A DNA stretch of 54,609 nt from Lachnospiraceae bacterium (GTDB lineage: Bacteria > Bacillota > Clostridia > Lachnospirales > Lachnospiraceae), in the NCBI GenBank assembly GCA_024687655.1, contig JAILEN010000108.1, forward strand, positions 1 through 54,609. The letters are read 5' to 3'. Below the pieces are notes generated by a model. The model saw only the letters and a program-made list of their open reading frames with translations. It did no database searches and was not told where the DNA came from. This document shows positions 7,554 through 16,636 of the stretch, piece after piece; the stretch's first letter is position 1, and the number at the start of each line of letters is the position of its first letter. The position numbers and the translations under genes are program-made.

Positions 7554-8300
7554 TCAATACCCGTAGATATCATAGATCTCGTCTGTGTAAACACCCTGTT
7601 CTTTATATATGATAAGAGGCTTTTCCACCGTAAGCCTGGGCCTGCCTCCCCGGACACCCTCGATGAGTACCATGTTGGGTTCCTTGTCCACAAAGGGATA
7701 TACCAGCTGCATCCTCTTGGGCTCTATGCCATGCTCCCTCATGGATACAAATATCTCCGCCAGTCTGAAGGGACGATGTACAAAAAAGCATCTGCCTCCG
7801 GTCACAAGTACCGCAGCGGTCTCCCGCACCAGATCCTCCAGGGTCATGGCCACCTCGTGACGGGCCACCACCATGGGATCCGTGTCATTTTTCAGCCCGT
7901 GTCCCTCTATCATATAGGGCGGATTGCTGGTCACCGCCTCAAAGCATCCCCGGCCCAAAAGCTCGGATGCATGGCACATATCTCCGGTCACTATATCGAT
8001 CCTGTCCGAAAGCCCGTTGTACTCCACGCTGCGGCGGGCCATATCGGCACTTTCCTCCAAAAGCTCCAGACCCGTGATGTGCGAAGCCTCGGTTTTCGCC
8101 TCGAGCAAAATGAGGATGATCCCGGTGCCCGTACCCATATCCAGCACCCGGTCCCCGGGACGTATACGGGCAAAACCGCTTAAGAGCACCGCATCCATAC
8201 CGAAACAAAACCTGTCCGGATCCTGGATTATCCCATATCCGTTTCGCTGCAGATCATCCACTCTTTCGCCGGGATGGACCAGCTTTTCTCTGTCCTCCAA
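7554..8300 (-). CDS. trmN6: tRNA1(Val) A37 N6-methyltransferase family protein
   Basis: SAM-dependent methyltransferase of 248 aa, related to E. coli YfiC/TrmN6 and B. subtilis YabB, expected to methylate N6 of an adenine in tRNA. N-terminal family segment NGYGIIQDPDRFCFGMDAVLLSGFA is followed by SAM motif I VLDMGTGTGIILILLE near residue 53 and the adenine-methylase motif NPPYM near 127. It is the last gene of the operon yaaR-holB-ricT-trmN6, 3 bp after ricT. The same gene order (with an extra gene) is known in Bacillus, which supports the assignment. Confidence 0.9.
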   Translation of the reverse strand: MEDREKLVHPGERVDDLQRNGYGIIQDPDRFCFGMDAVLLSGFARIRPGDRVLDMGTGTGIILILLEAKTEASHITGLELLEESADMARRSVEYNGLSDRIDIVTGDMCHASELLGRGCFEAVTSNPPYMIEGHGLKNDTDPMVVARHEVAMTLEDLVRETAAVLVTGGRCFFVHRPFRLAEIFVSMREHGIEPKRMQLVYPFVDKEPNMVLIEGVRGGRPRLTVEKPLIIYKEQGVYTDEIYDIYGY

Positions 8301-8303
8301 GAC

Positions 8304-9530
8304 CTAACCCTTTTTCTGCGTGCGGCGGTGCTTGCTGTAATAGGGTCGCTGCTTTTTGCTGCTGTCAGCAGGCTTTTCCTCGTGAGCCGCATCGCCCCGA
8401 TCCCACTTTTTATCCTTGTTGTCCTTGCCGCGGTTGCGGTTTTTATTCCTGTTATACCGGTTTTTATTTTTATCCTTGCCGCCCTTTTCCTCAGGCTGCT
8501 GATCCTCGCCCTCATTGTTCTGGCGATCCTTGCGGTTGCGCCTGAAATCAGTACGTCTGTCCTTATGCTTATCCCGTCCCTCAGGCTTTTTCTCCACGGG
8601 CTCTTCCTCAGCCTTTTTCTCGGGCATGCTCTCCTGATTGAAGAAAAACTCAGCTGCGTCCTCCTCTTCATTGGTCACGACAGGTCCCTCGTAGCCATCC
8701 TCGGAGGCCTTGGGTCCCTGGCCCCTGAAGCCCAGTTCGTCCACGTGATATTCCCGGATCTCCTTTTCGTCATTCTCCTCAAACAAAACCTTTACCGTCT
8801 GCTTGAGGACATTGGTATCTATGACCTGTCCCTCGTCACCGGTCATGGTGGTAACGCGCTCGTTCTTCCTGGGAAGCTGCTTGTTGAGGTACTCGTAGGT
8901 ATCCTCCTCATTCTTCAGGCAGCACATGAGTCTGCCGCAAACTCCCGATATCTTGGTGGGGTTCAGTGACAGGCTCTGCTCCTTGGCCATCTTGATGGAA
9001 ACCGGCGCAAAATCCGAAAGATATGATCTGCAGCACAGCTCCCTGCCGCAGATGCCCACGCCGCCAAGGATCTTGGTCTCGTCACGGACTCCTATCTGTC
9101 GCAGCTCAATACGTGTATGGAAGGTGGAAGCCAGATCCTTGACCAGCTCTCTGAAATCCACACGATTATCAGCGGTGAAATAAAACAGCAGCTTGTTCCT
9201 GTCGAAGGAATACTCAGTCTGCACCAGCTTCATCTCCAGCTCATGCTTTGCAATCTTTTCTCTGCAGATCTTAAAGGCTTCCTTTTCCTTATCGATATTC
9301 TCGGAAAGCCTGGTAAGATCCTCCTCGGTGGCCCGTCTCTGGATGCCCTTGAGGGGCTGCTTTACCTTTTCGTCCGACACCTCTATCACCGGAATGGACA
9401 CGGTGCCTATCTCTACTCCGTAGACTGTCTCTACGATAACCTTTTCCCCGACGAAATACTCCTCCCCGGCGGGGTCAAAATAATAACTACGTCCCGCATT
9501 GCGGAAACGTATACCTACAACCTTTGTCAT
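8304..9530 (-). CDS. ricT: RicT (YaaT/PSP1-domain) iron-sulfur regulatory complex subunit
   Basis: PSP1-domain protein, 408 aa. In Bacillus, RicT (YaaT) joins RicA and RicF in a 4Fe-4S-containing complex that assists RNase Y in mRNA processing and affects development. The PSP1 core spans residues 1-270, with the conserved ICGRELCCRSYLSDFAPV and ISGVCGRLMCCLKNE cysteine segments. AAGGAG lies 5 bp ahead of the ATG. The last 140 residues are an unusual, highly charged, low-complexity tail rich in Lys, Arg, Asn, Asp and Glu (for example NRYNRNKNRNRGKDNKDKK), much longer than in Bacillus and probably disordered and RNA-binding. It ends in TAG, showing that TAG is a normal stop here. Confidence 0.93.
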   Translation of the reverse strand: MTKVVGIRFRNAGRSYYFDPAGEEYFVGEKVIVETVYGVEIGTVSIPVIEVSDEKVKQPLKGIQRRATEEDLTRLSENIDKEKEAFKICREKIAKHELEMKLVQTEYSFDRNKLLFYFTADNRVDFRELVKDLASTFHTRIELRQIGVRDETKILGGVGICGRELCCRSYLSDFAPVSIKMAKEQSLSLNPTKISGVCGRLMCCLKNEEDTYEYLNKQLPRKNERVTTMTGDEGQVIDTNVLKQTVKVLFEENDEKEIREYHVDELGFRGQGPKASEDGYEGPVVTNEEEDAAEFFFNQESMPEKKAEEEPVEKKPEGRDKHKDRRTDFRRNRKDRQNNEGEDQQPEEKGGKDKNKNRYNRNKNRNRGKDNKDKKWDRGDAAHEEKPADSSKKQRPYYSKHRRTQKKG

Positions 9531-9539
9531 AAAATCTCC

Positions 9540-9779
9540 TTACTGTCCGGCGGCTGCGATGCGGTGCATCAACAGTGAAAGTGCCAGATCAGATGATATA
9601 TTTGCATGCAAAAGATCCTTTGTATGCTCTATCTTATCTATAAATGCGCTCAGCTGCTCATAGGTGTACAGCCCGCTCTCCCTCATGATCTCACGGAGTC
9701 TGTCAGTAAAATAGAGCCTGTTCGGATCCGCAATCGCCTTATATAATAACACATCTCGGTACCAAAGTAACATCAAATC
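9540..9779 (-). pseudogene. holB: C-terminal domain of HolB, cut off by an in-frame amber codon
   Basis: This segment continues the holB frame after a TAG at 9782-9780. The residues (DLMLLWYRDVLLYKA, then YEQLSAFIDKIEHTKDLLHANIS) match the C-terminal collar domain of Gram-positive DNA polymerase III delta-prime. It is 78 codons long if started at the TTG at 9776, with no ribosome site ahead of it, so independent translation is unlikely. It would be made only by amber readthrough or if the stop is a sequence error. It ends 9 bp before the ricT start, and its last codons overlap the ricT ribosome site. Confidence 0.7.
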
Positions 9780-10553
9780 CTAATATTCTTTCAGATCAAA
9801 GCCCTCCTCGGCCGCAGCCTTTTTGATCTGATCCGCCTTTTGAGCGATCTCCCAGGCCTTCATGCTGTCTACGTGACTTACCAGGGAAAACACATTATCC
9901 AGCATGGACTGGAACCTGTCGCTTCCCGCCAGGGAAAGGGCCTTGCCGATATTGCCCTGGGCAAACTGCAGTATGGATTCGGTGACGTACTCGGGAAGCT
10001 CGTACTCCCGTATCAACATGGCACGTATCTTTTCGTCCTCATTTACCACCGGCTTTAAGTCCAGCTGGATGCAGCGCGACCTGATGGTGGGCAAAAGCCT
10101 CTGGGCGTTTTCCGTCAAAAGCAGAAGCCTCACATACTCGGGAGGCTCCTCAATAGTCTTTAAAATGGCATTTTGACAGGAGGGATTCAACAGATCCGCG
10201 TCCGGGATGATATATACCTTGATCTCTCTGGAATAGGGCCTGATATACACATCCGACACCAGCTGCTGCCGGATGTCGTCGATACCGATGTTCTTTTTCT
10301 CCGGCTCGGGCTGTATATATATCACATCCGGATGATTGCGGCGGCTTACCTTGCCGCACTCCGGACACTCCTCGCAGGCATCTACACCATGCTTCTCGCA
10401 AAAAAGCGTCTGGACAAAAGCCTGGGCCATCATCCTTTTTCCCATGCCCTTCTCACCGTTGATGATGTAGGCGTGGGAGACCTTGCCGCCGGATATAGCC
10501 TTCTGTAAATGCTCCTTTATTTCGTTTTGTCCGATAATATCACAAAATCTCAT
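9780..10553 (-). CDS. holB: DNA polymerase III delta-prime subunit, N-terminal portion
   Basis: Clamp-loader subunit needed to open the beta clamp around DNA. The 257 residues cover the AAA+ domains: P-loop GEKGMGKRM near residue 34, a four-Cys zinc module ([16 protein letters not shown]) near 53-69, [23 protein letters not shown], and the SRC motif with arginine finger near 160. The usual protein is about 330 aa. Here the frame stops at TAG after GFDLKEY and the missing C-terminal collar domain continues in the same frame. The start overlaps the yaaR stop (ATGA). Either the subunit is truncated, or the stop is read through, or it is an assembly error. Function is essential in bacteria, so an error or suppression is worth testing. 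Confidence 0.88.
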   Translation of the reverse strand: MRFCDIIGQNEIKEHLQKAISGGKVSHAYIINGEKGMGKRMMAQAFVQTLFCEKHGVDACEECPECGKVSRRNHPDVIYIQPEPEKKNIGIDDIRQQLVSDVYIRPYSREIKVYIIPDADLLNPSCQNAILKTIEEPPEYVRLLLLTENAQRLLPTIRSRCIQLDLKPVVNEDEKIRAMLIREYELPEYVTESILQFAQGNIGKALSLAGSDRFQSMLDNVFSLVSHVDSMKAWEIAQKADQIKKAAAEEGFDLKEY

Positions 10554-10993
10554 GTGGAAATATCCAATAACAGTCCCCGGATCTCGTCTACACGACCCAG
10601 GATATCCATATGGTCCTTCTCGTCGGCAACCAGTGCGGTAGCCAGATCATCCAGGTTTTTATCTACCAGCTTGACCATACCGTATACACGATGGCGGCCT
10701 CTGCGGTCCAGGAAGTTTTCTCTGGAAAACTTGTGGGACCTGTTCACCACTTCATTGACAAACTCCTTGACCAGGGAGCGGTACTTTTTCATATCCCTGA
10801 TGTCCATATGCTCAGCCAGCCGCTTGCCCTGCTTTTCGATATCGGTCATGAGACCGGAGAGCTTTTCCGCCAGCTCGGCATCCTCTACCTTGCTTGCCAG
10901 AGTAAACTTGAAGCTGTCATCCGTCTCCTGAACCCGCTGGGTCTCCGTAGTCTGTGTTATGGGAGTTGTCTCGTTGATCCTTAACTGATCCAT
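10550..10993 (-). CDS. yaaR: YaaR family protein (DUF327)
   Basis: A 147-residue soluble helical protein of the YaaR/DUF327 family, whose function is not established. The family pattern is seen in [20 protein letters not shown] near residue 72 and [18 protein letters not shown] near 108. A low-complexity Thr/Gln-rich N-terminus precedes it. In Bacillus it lies directly upstream of holB, as here, where the stop overlaps the holB start by 4 bp. The fixed position suggests a link to replication or to the Ric complex, but this is context only. Confidence 0.9.
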   Translation of the reverse strand: MDQLRINETTPITQTTETQRVQETDDSFKFTLASKVEDAELAEKLSGLMTDIEKQGKRLAEHMDIRDMKKYRSLVKEFVNEVVNRSHKFSRENFLDRRGRHRVYGMVKLVDKNLDDLATALVADEKDHMDILGRVDEIRGLLLDIST

Positions 10994-10996
10994 ACA

Positions 10997-11590
10997 CTAT
11001 TCCTCTTGCTTTTTATGGATTAGAGCGGCTACGTTGTTCACCGTATCATAGATGGTGACATTTTCAAAAACATCCCTGATCCCCGCGGCCTGAAGCTTCT
11101 CCTGGGAAAAGTCCGCCGCATCCGCCAGAAAACGCCTGCACATCTCCTCGTATTTGGGCTGCGCCTGCATGCGTTCCCGGCTTAAGGCCCGCTCCAATCT
11201 GATACCGTCGTCTACCTCTATATATATCGGCACGACGGCGTCACTTGTATAGTAATCCGCCAGCTTCATATAGCTTTCCAGGGTACCTATGACCAGATAA
11301 TCGTTGTGCATCAGATCGATGCTTCCATCATCCACCGTAAAATAGTCCCAGGGTCCGTGTATGGTATTGTAGGTGCGTTTTTCTATGATAAGGCCCCGGT
11401 CCTCAAAAAGCGCCTCCTGATCCACATCCACAAAGTGATATTCCACCCCGTCCCTCTCGTCCTCGCGGATGGGCCGGGTGGTATAGGGTACTATGCGATT
11501 AAGCCCCAGGCTCTTTTCCTCCAAAAGCCTCTTATATATAGTGTCCTTGCCGGAGGAGCTTTTTCCCATTATGCAAAAAATCTTACCCAT
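10997..11590 (-). CDS. Guanylate-kinase-family protein
   Basis: P-loop nucleotide kinase of 197 aa resembling guanylate kinase (GMP + ATP to GDP + ADP). Visible are P-loop MGKSSSGKDT at residues 8-17, TTRPIREDERDGVEYHFVD (the GMP-binding TTRPxRxxExxGxDYxFV pattern) near 37-55, and a lid-like RLERALSRERMQ near 130. It is more divergent than typical Gmk, so it may be a second, specialised kinase rather than the housekeeping enzyme. It occupies the position that tmk holds in the corresponding Bacillus cluster, 3 bp ahead of yaaR and 15 bp after the NSS symporter. Confidence 0.82.
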   Translation of the reverse strand: MGKIFCIMGKSSSGKDTIYKRLLEEKSLGLNRIVPYTTRPIREDERDGVEYHFVDVDQEALFEDRGLIIEKRTYNTIHGPWDYFTVDDGSIDLMHNDYLVIGTLESYMKLADYYTSDAVVPIYIEVDDGIRLERALSRERMQAQPKYEEMCRRFLADAADFSQEKLQAAGIRDVFENVTIYDTVNNVAALIHKKQEE

Positions 11591-11605
11591 TGCAAATACC
11601 TTTTG

Positions 11606-13018
11606 TTATCTCAGCTTCAGTATCCCCAGGGAACCCAAAAACAAAAATATCAGCATCGCCGGTGCAATGTACCTTATCATCACATAGTACAGATGCTTGC
11701 GCTTGAACTTCTCGCCGTTTTTGGTGACCTCATCCCAGATGACATCGGGCTTGATCACCCAGCCCACCAGGATACATACACCGATAGCCACTACGGGCAT
11801 GAGTATGTTGTTGCTGATGTAGTCCATTATATCCAGTATCTGTCCCACGCTGCCGTTGGGAAGCTTTACTTCAAAGTATAAAACATTATATCCCAGACAA
11901 ACCAAAACGCCAAGTGCCAGAGCCAGCACGCCCTCCACCATGGAGGCCTTTTTCCTGCTCCAGTGCATCCTGTCCATCATGCCGGAAACAATGGCCTCCA
12001 GTATGGACATGGAGCTGGTCAGAGCCGCCAGGATCACCATCAAAAAGAAGATGGTCCCCAGTATCCTGCCTGAGACACCCATGGATGCAAACACCTTGGG
12101 CAGAGTGATGAACATAAGTCCCGGACCTCCGGAGCTCATACCCTCCTTGCCCATAAATACCACAACAGCGGGGATTATCATCACCCCTGCCAGAAGGGCA
12201 ACCAGCGTATCAAAGAACTCGATCTGGTTCACCGATTTCATAAGATCGGCATCGTCCTCAACATAGGAGCCGTAAGCCACCATGATACCCATGGCCACGC
12301 TGATGGAGTAAAACAGCTGCCCCATGGCATCCATCACTATCGCTATGAACTCCTTTATGGTCATACCCGAAAAATCAGGGATAAGATATATCTTCAGTCC
12401 GTACCAGCCGGTATGGGTAACCCCGTTTGGATCCGTCCCGCTGATATGAAGGGTGTATACGGATATCCCGATGACCATTACGATGAGCACGGGCATCAAA
12501 AGCTTCGACAGCTTCTCTATACCGGACTCCACGCCGTTATAGATGATAAAGACCGTAGCACCCAAAAAGATCACGGTAAATACAATGGGTGAATACTGCG
12601 CGGTGATAAAGCCCGAAAAAAAGCCATCCTCTGCTGCCTCAGCGGATCCACCCGTCACAAAGGTGACAAAATACTTGAGCACCCATCCGCCTATGACGCA
12701 GTAATAGGGCAGGATGACAAAGGGAACAAAGCTCTCCAATATGCCGACCCATCTCCACTTGCGGCTTAATTGTCCGTAGGCCGTCCACTGGCTCTGCTTG
12801 GTCTTTCGTCCGATGGCCACCTGGGTCACCAAAAGTGTAAATCCAAAGGTCAGTGCCAGGATGATATACACCAGAATAAATACGCCGCCGCCGTCCTTTG
12901 CGGCAAGATAGGGGAAACGCCAGATATTACCCAGTCCCACGGCACTTCCCGCCGCAGCCATGACGAATCCCAATGAACTTGAAAAGGAACTTCTTTTTTC
13001 TTGCATTTTAGTCTCCAA
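11606..13018 (-). CDS. Sodium-dependent symporter, NSS/SNF family
   Basis: Integral membrane protein of 470 aa with 11-12 hydrophobic segments, from the neurotransmitter:sodium symporter family (LeuT-like). These import amino acids or related compounds with Na+. The TM1 signature AAAGSAVGLGNIWRFPYLAA near residue 20, with the unwound sodium and substrate site, is intact. So are GGGVFILVYIILALTFG and, later, FYSISVAMGIMVAYGSY. Substrate cannot be predicted. It has a strong promoter immediately upstream and heads the operon that continues to trmN6. Confidence 0.94.
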   Translation of the reverse strand: METKMQEKRSSFSSSLGFVMAAAGSAVGLGNIWRFPYLAAKDGGGVFILVYIILALTFGFTLLVTQVAIGRKTKQSQWTAYGQLSRKWRWVGILESFVPFVILPYYCVIGGWVLKYFVTFVTGGSAEAAEDGFFSGFITAQYSPIVFTVIFLGATVFIIYNGVESGIEKLSKLLMPVLIVMVIGISVYTLHISGTDPNGVTHTGWYGLKIYLIPDFSGMTIKEFIAIVMDAMGQLFYSISVAMGIMVAYGSYVEDDADLMKSVNQIEFFDTLVALLAGVMIIPAVVVFMGKEGMSSGGPGLMFITLPKVFASMGVSGRILGTIFFLMVILAALTSSMSILEAIVSGMMDRMHWSRKKASMVEGVLALALGVLVCLGYNVLYFEVKLPNGSVGQILDIMDYISNNILMPVVAIGVCILVGWVIKPDVIWDEVTKNGEKFKRKHLYYVMIRYIAPAMLIFLFLGSLGILKLR

Positions 13019-13047
13019 CTCACGTTTTATTATAGTCAGCCTGCAAT

Positions 13048-13076
13048 ATACTAAAATATACTGCTTCTTTTGTCAA
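13048..13076 (-). promoter_or_regulatory. Promoter of the NSS-gmk-yaaR-holB-ricT-trmN6 operon
   Basis: On the minus strand, a perfect TTGACA (13076-13071), a 17-bp spacer and TAGTAT (13053-13048), about 30 bp ahead of the symporter ATG. It starts only 3 bp after the stop of the upstream hybrid kinase gene, and no terminator is seen between, so some readthrough from the large operon is possible. Confidence 0.75.
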
Positions 13077-13078
13077 AT

Positions 13079-16000
13079 CTACTTCTTACAGGATCTTATG
13101 TATTCCGTGACCTCTTTGTATTTTTCCATGGTCTTTTCATGGTTTTCATCTATGAAAATGGCATCCTCGGACTTGGCAGCCAGCTCCAGAGCCAGGGTCT
13201 GCTCATACAGATCATGTATACCCATGGTCTTTGAAGTGCTCTTTACGGCGTGGATCAAAACCTGGTATTCTTTCCAGTCTTTATTTTTATAGTTTTCCTC
13301 CAGACCTTCACGCTTTTCGTCATATTCGTCCGTATAGTCATCCAGGATCTCAAAATACATCTGGGGATCCTCGGCACAGTATCTTATGCCTGCTGCCGTA
13401 TCAATACCGAATGACTCCAATTTTTTCAGATCATAAGCTCCATCTGTGGAAACCTCCTGTCCGGGAGTAAACTCCAATACAGACTCCCCTTCAGCCGGTA
13501 CGACGTCCGCCTTTGCCTCATCCCCGGCATCCTTTTGCTCCTCAGGCTCCTCATAGGCTCTCTCGGGCAGATAGGTGGAGAGCTTGTCCTGCAGATCATC
13601 CAGGTCGATGGGCTTGGAGAGATAATCGTCAAAACCGCGTTCCAGATACTCCTCTTTGGCACCCACCACTGCATTGGCGGTAAGCACGATCATGGTGGTC
13701 TTTACGGGGATAAGGGATCTCTTCCGAAGCTCATCCAGGGTCTCTATACCATCCATCTTCGGCATCATATGATCCAAAAATACAATGTCGTAAACCTCAT
13801 TTTCCATCAGGTTAAGGGTCTCAAAGCCTGATGAGCAGAGGGTGGGTTTTATGCCGCAGAGTCTCAGCAGGCTCCTGGCCACCTTCAGGTTCATATCGTT
13901 ATCATCCACCACCAGTACTCTGGCGCTAGGCGCATATATGGTCTTTTTAACATCCCTTTCCTTTGAAACAGCCGCCAACTGCTTCTCATAATCACCTATG
14001 GGAGTGGGATCTGCCACATCCTGGATCAGGTCAAAGGAGAAGGTGGAGCCTCTGCCGTAGACACTTTCCACGTTCAAAACGGAACCCATCATCTCCAAAA
14101 GCTTGGTAACGATGGACATACCCAGTCCCGTACCCTCGATGTTGCGGTTCCTGGTGGTATCCAGTCTCTCAAAGGACTCAAACATCTTGTCGATCTCGTC
14201 CTCACGGATACCTATACCCGTATCGGAAACTGCCACCGAGATCAGCACCTTGCCGTAGGATGTAACCTTTCCGCATTTGATGGAGAGCCTGATCTCGCCC
14301 TGATCTGTATACTTTACCGCATTGGTCAAAAGGTTCATGATGATCTGTGACACTCTCACATCATCACCGAAGAGGACTGAGGGCAGCTTTTCATCCACAT
14401 CCACAAAGAAGCGAAGCTCCTTTTGACGGACACGCTCCGTTATGGATATCACCAGGTCGTTGACCATGGATGCCAGCTCGTACCTCACCGGGGTGAGCTC
14501 CATCTTGCCGTCCTCGATCTTGGAGAAGTCCAGTATGGAATTGATAAGGGTAAGCAGGGTGTTGCCCGCGGACTTGATATTGTCCGCATACTCCAATATG
14601 TTGTCGTCGGCTGTCTCCCTGAGGATCATCTCGTTCATTCCCAGTACAGCATTGATGGGAGTCCTGATCTCATGGGACATCTGTGCCAAAAAGGCACTTT
14701 TCGCCTCACCTGCTGCTATGGCCGCATCCGCAGCCTCCTGGATCTTGTGCTTGGCCTCATTCTGCCATCTGATGAGATTGGTCAAAAGCCTGTATATCAC
14801 CACCAGACAGAAGATAAAGATGGCTATGCATGAAAATGCGTACAGGATCACGACACCGTAGATCATCCAGAAATCCCTGACCACGAAAATCCTAAAGCCC
14901 GTGGTCTCATCCCTGGTGGCGATGAGTATCTTGTTCACATTGTCATAATCCCTGAACAAAAGGGTGGTGCTCCCGTCGGTCCTGATGGTACCGTAAGGGA
15001 GATTCGAGATATTTTCCGTGTTGTCATAGGACATCTGATAGCTGCCAAAGGGATGGTTGATGATGTCTCCCGCTGCATCCGCCAGAAAGGCGTAGCCCTC
15101 ATCATTGTAGCTGTTGCCCAGGATGTCCGTCAGCTTGTCCATGTAGAAATCTATACCGAAATTACCCAGAAACTCGCCGGTCCTTGCATCCCTGACGGTC
15201 TCCGCCAGGGTCACACAGTAGAGTCCGGTCTGCTCATCATAGTATGGATCGGATATGATCCAGCCCTCCTCGGAGTTCATCAGATCCTTGTACCACTGAC
15301 GCTCCTCCACCTTCCAGTCATCCTCGGGCAGCCATCCGTTGTTCATGTACACGGTGGGCTCCAGCTTGGGATTGGCCAGGTAGGTCACCGATATCTCCGG
15401 GTACTGTTTGGTGATGCTGTCCAGATACCTGATGGTGCCGTCGTAGTCCTTCAGCATCTCGGGGTTGGTGGAAATGACGCTGCAAAACATATCCAAAATG
15501 CTCTTTTGGGATGTGACCCACTGGGAAAGCTGATAATCGTATTCCTGCACATCCTGCTTCATCCTGGCATTGCCCCACTTGAAGGTGGTGGCAATATTCA
15601 CATAGAGGCTGATGCCCATGGAGACCACCAGCATCAAAAGGATGAGATTTCTAAACCTCACATCCATCTCGTGCTTGCCCAAAAGCTGGGGTTTCTTTTG
15701 CTTTTCTGCGGCCCCAGCCGCCTGAGAATGCCTGGAAAAGAGCAGTACCACCAGAAAGCCCACCAGCAAAATAGCCGCTGCGCCTATGGTGGAGAATATC
15801 TGAATGTAATATGTACGATACATCTCCCACTCGCTGAGGTACACCAAGATATACCAACCCATACCCGCCTTGGTGGCAAAAAGAGTATCATAGAGCCTGT
15901 CGGATTTTATCCTGGCATTTACCACCTCTCCGGCCGTGGAGCTTTTGACAAGAGAAAAGATCCCGGCATAGTCGGGAATGGAAGTATTGAGATCCTTTCC

Positions 16001-16636
16001 AATAAGGGAATCATCATAGCAGCCCGCGATTATACCGTCATCCGTAACGATGACCGCATTTTTAAGTCCGTTATAGGACAGCTCCTTGATATGGCGCTGC
16101 ATGTTTTCGGTGGTATAGTCCACACCCAAAACCGTTACCTTGTCCGGAAAGAGAACGGATACGGTGTAGCAGATGTCACCGGTGGCCGCATCCACATATG
16201 GCTCAGTGATATAGGGCTTACCGTTGTTTTTCAGGGCTCCCGTATACCAGCTTCGCTCGGTAGCCACATAATCCGGCGTCTTTTCAAGGTCCGGGATTAT
16301 ATCCCAGCCGTTTCCTGCCACATATACATTGTAGGCACCGATCTCTTCCCTGATGAGGTTACTTTTTTCATCATAGATAAAGTCCGCCAGCTCCTGACTG
16401 TCGGGGTCAAATGTCTGTGCCTCCATGGCCAGCTCCATGGTCACCGCCTCCGCATCTCCCAGAGTGGTCTCCAGTTTTCCGCTCATCGTGGACAGCTGAT
16501 AGGAACCTATCTCCATGGTCTGTTTGCGCATGGTATTTAAAACCACCAGGGCGTTTATAACGGTAATGGCCATCATCACACCGGCCATCAGGGCTGCCGC
16601 ACCTAGCTTGGCATTTTTCTTTCCTAATCTAGTCAA
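13079..16636 (-). CDS. Hybrid sensor histidine kinase with two Cache sensors, REC and Hpt
   Basis: Membrane sensor kinase of 1185 aa. Order: TM1 (about 13-35), extracellular Cache-like domain (40-275), TM (277-300), TM (330-350), second Cache-like domain (355-585; WYKDLMNSEEGWIISDPYYD, GNFGIDFYMDKL), TM (590-615), then cytoplasmic kinase. HisKA has phospho-acceptor H655 in FLAQMSHEIRTP. HATPase_c has NLLTNAVKYT, DTGIGI and GTGLGMSIV. REC has phospho-acceptor D955 in IVFLDHMMPKMDG. The C-terminal Hpt has H1129 in LIHAVKSTSKTMG. All catalytic residues are present, so a full His-Asp-His relay within one protein is expected. Cache domains usually bind small molecules such as amino acids or organic acids; two separate ones in one kinase is uncommon. 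The start overlaps the EAL gene by 8 bp, and it is the last gene of the large operon. Confidence 0.93.
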   Translation of the reverse strand: MTRLGKKNAKLGAAALMAGVMMAITVINALVVLNTMRKQTMEIGSYQLSTMSGKLETTLGDAEAVTMELAMEAQTFDPDSQELADFIYDEKSNLIREEIGAYNVYVAGNGWDIIPDLEKTPDYVATERSWYTGALKNNGKPYITEPYVDAATGDICYTVSVLFPDKVTVLGVDYTTENMQRHIKELSYNGLKNAVIVTDDGIIAGCYDDSLIGKDLNTSIPDYAGIFSLVKSSTAGEVVNARIKSDRLYDTLFATKAGMGWYILVYLSEWEMYRTYYIQIFSTIGAAAILLVGFLVVLLFSRHSQAAGAAEKQKKPQLLGKHEMDVRFRNLILLMLVVSMGISLYVNIATTFKWGNARMKQDVQEYDYQLSQWVTSQKSILDMFCSVISTNPEMLKDYDGTIRYLDSITKQYPEISVTYLANPKLEPTVYMNNGWLPEDDWKVEERQWYKDLMNSEEGWIISDPYYDEQTGLYCVTLAETVRDARTGEFLGNFGIDFYMDKLTDILGNSYNDEGYAFLADAAGDIINHPFGSYQMSYDNTENISNLPYGTIRTDGSTTLLFRDYDNVNKILIATRDETTGFRIFVVRDFWMIYGVVILYAFSCIAIFIFCLVVIYRLLTNLIRWQNEAKHKIQEAADAAIAAGEAKSAFLAQMSHEIRTPINAVLGMNEMILRETADDNILEYADNIKSAGNTLLTLINSILDFSKIEDGKMELTPVRYELASMVNDLVISITERVRQKELRFFVDVDEKLPSVLFGDDVRVSQIIMNLLTNAVKYTDQGEIRLSIKCGKVTSYGKVLISVAVSDTGIGIREDEIDKMFESFERLDTTRNRNIEGTGLGMSIVTKLLEMMGSVLNVESVYGRGSTFSFDLIQDVADPTPIGDYEKQLAAVSKERDVKKTIYAPSARVLVVDDNDMNLKVARSLLRLCGIKPTLCSSGFETLNLMENEVYDIVFLDHMMPKMDGIETLDELRKRSLIPVKTTMIVLTANAVVGAKEEYLERGFDDYLSKPIDLDDLQDKLSTYLPERAYEEPEEQKDAGDEAKADVVPAEGESVLEFTPGQEVSTDGAYDLKKLESFGIDTAAGIRYCAEDPQMYFEILDDYTDEYDEKREGLEENYKNKDWKEYQVLIHAVKSTSKTMGIHDLYEQTLALELAAKSEDAIFIDENHEKTMEKYKEVTEYIRSCKK

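Noticed and set aside
9780-9782. Alternative genetic code with TAG as sense
   Set aside because: galK and ricT end in TAG at family-typical places, so a reassigned TAG is unlikely; holB is treated as a local break.
15053-16540. 495-codon plus-strand frame within the hybrid kinase gene
   Set aside because: Antisense to a kinase with intact motifs; rich in His/Gln/Gly as expected for a shadow frame, no start signals.
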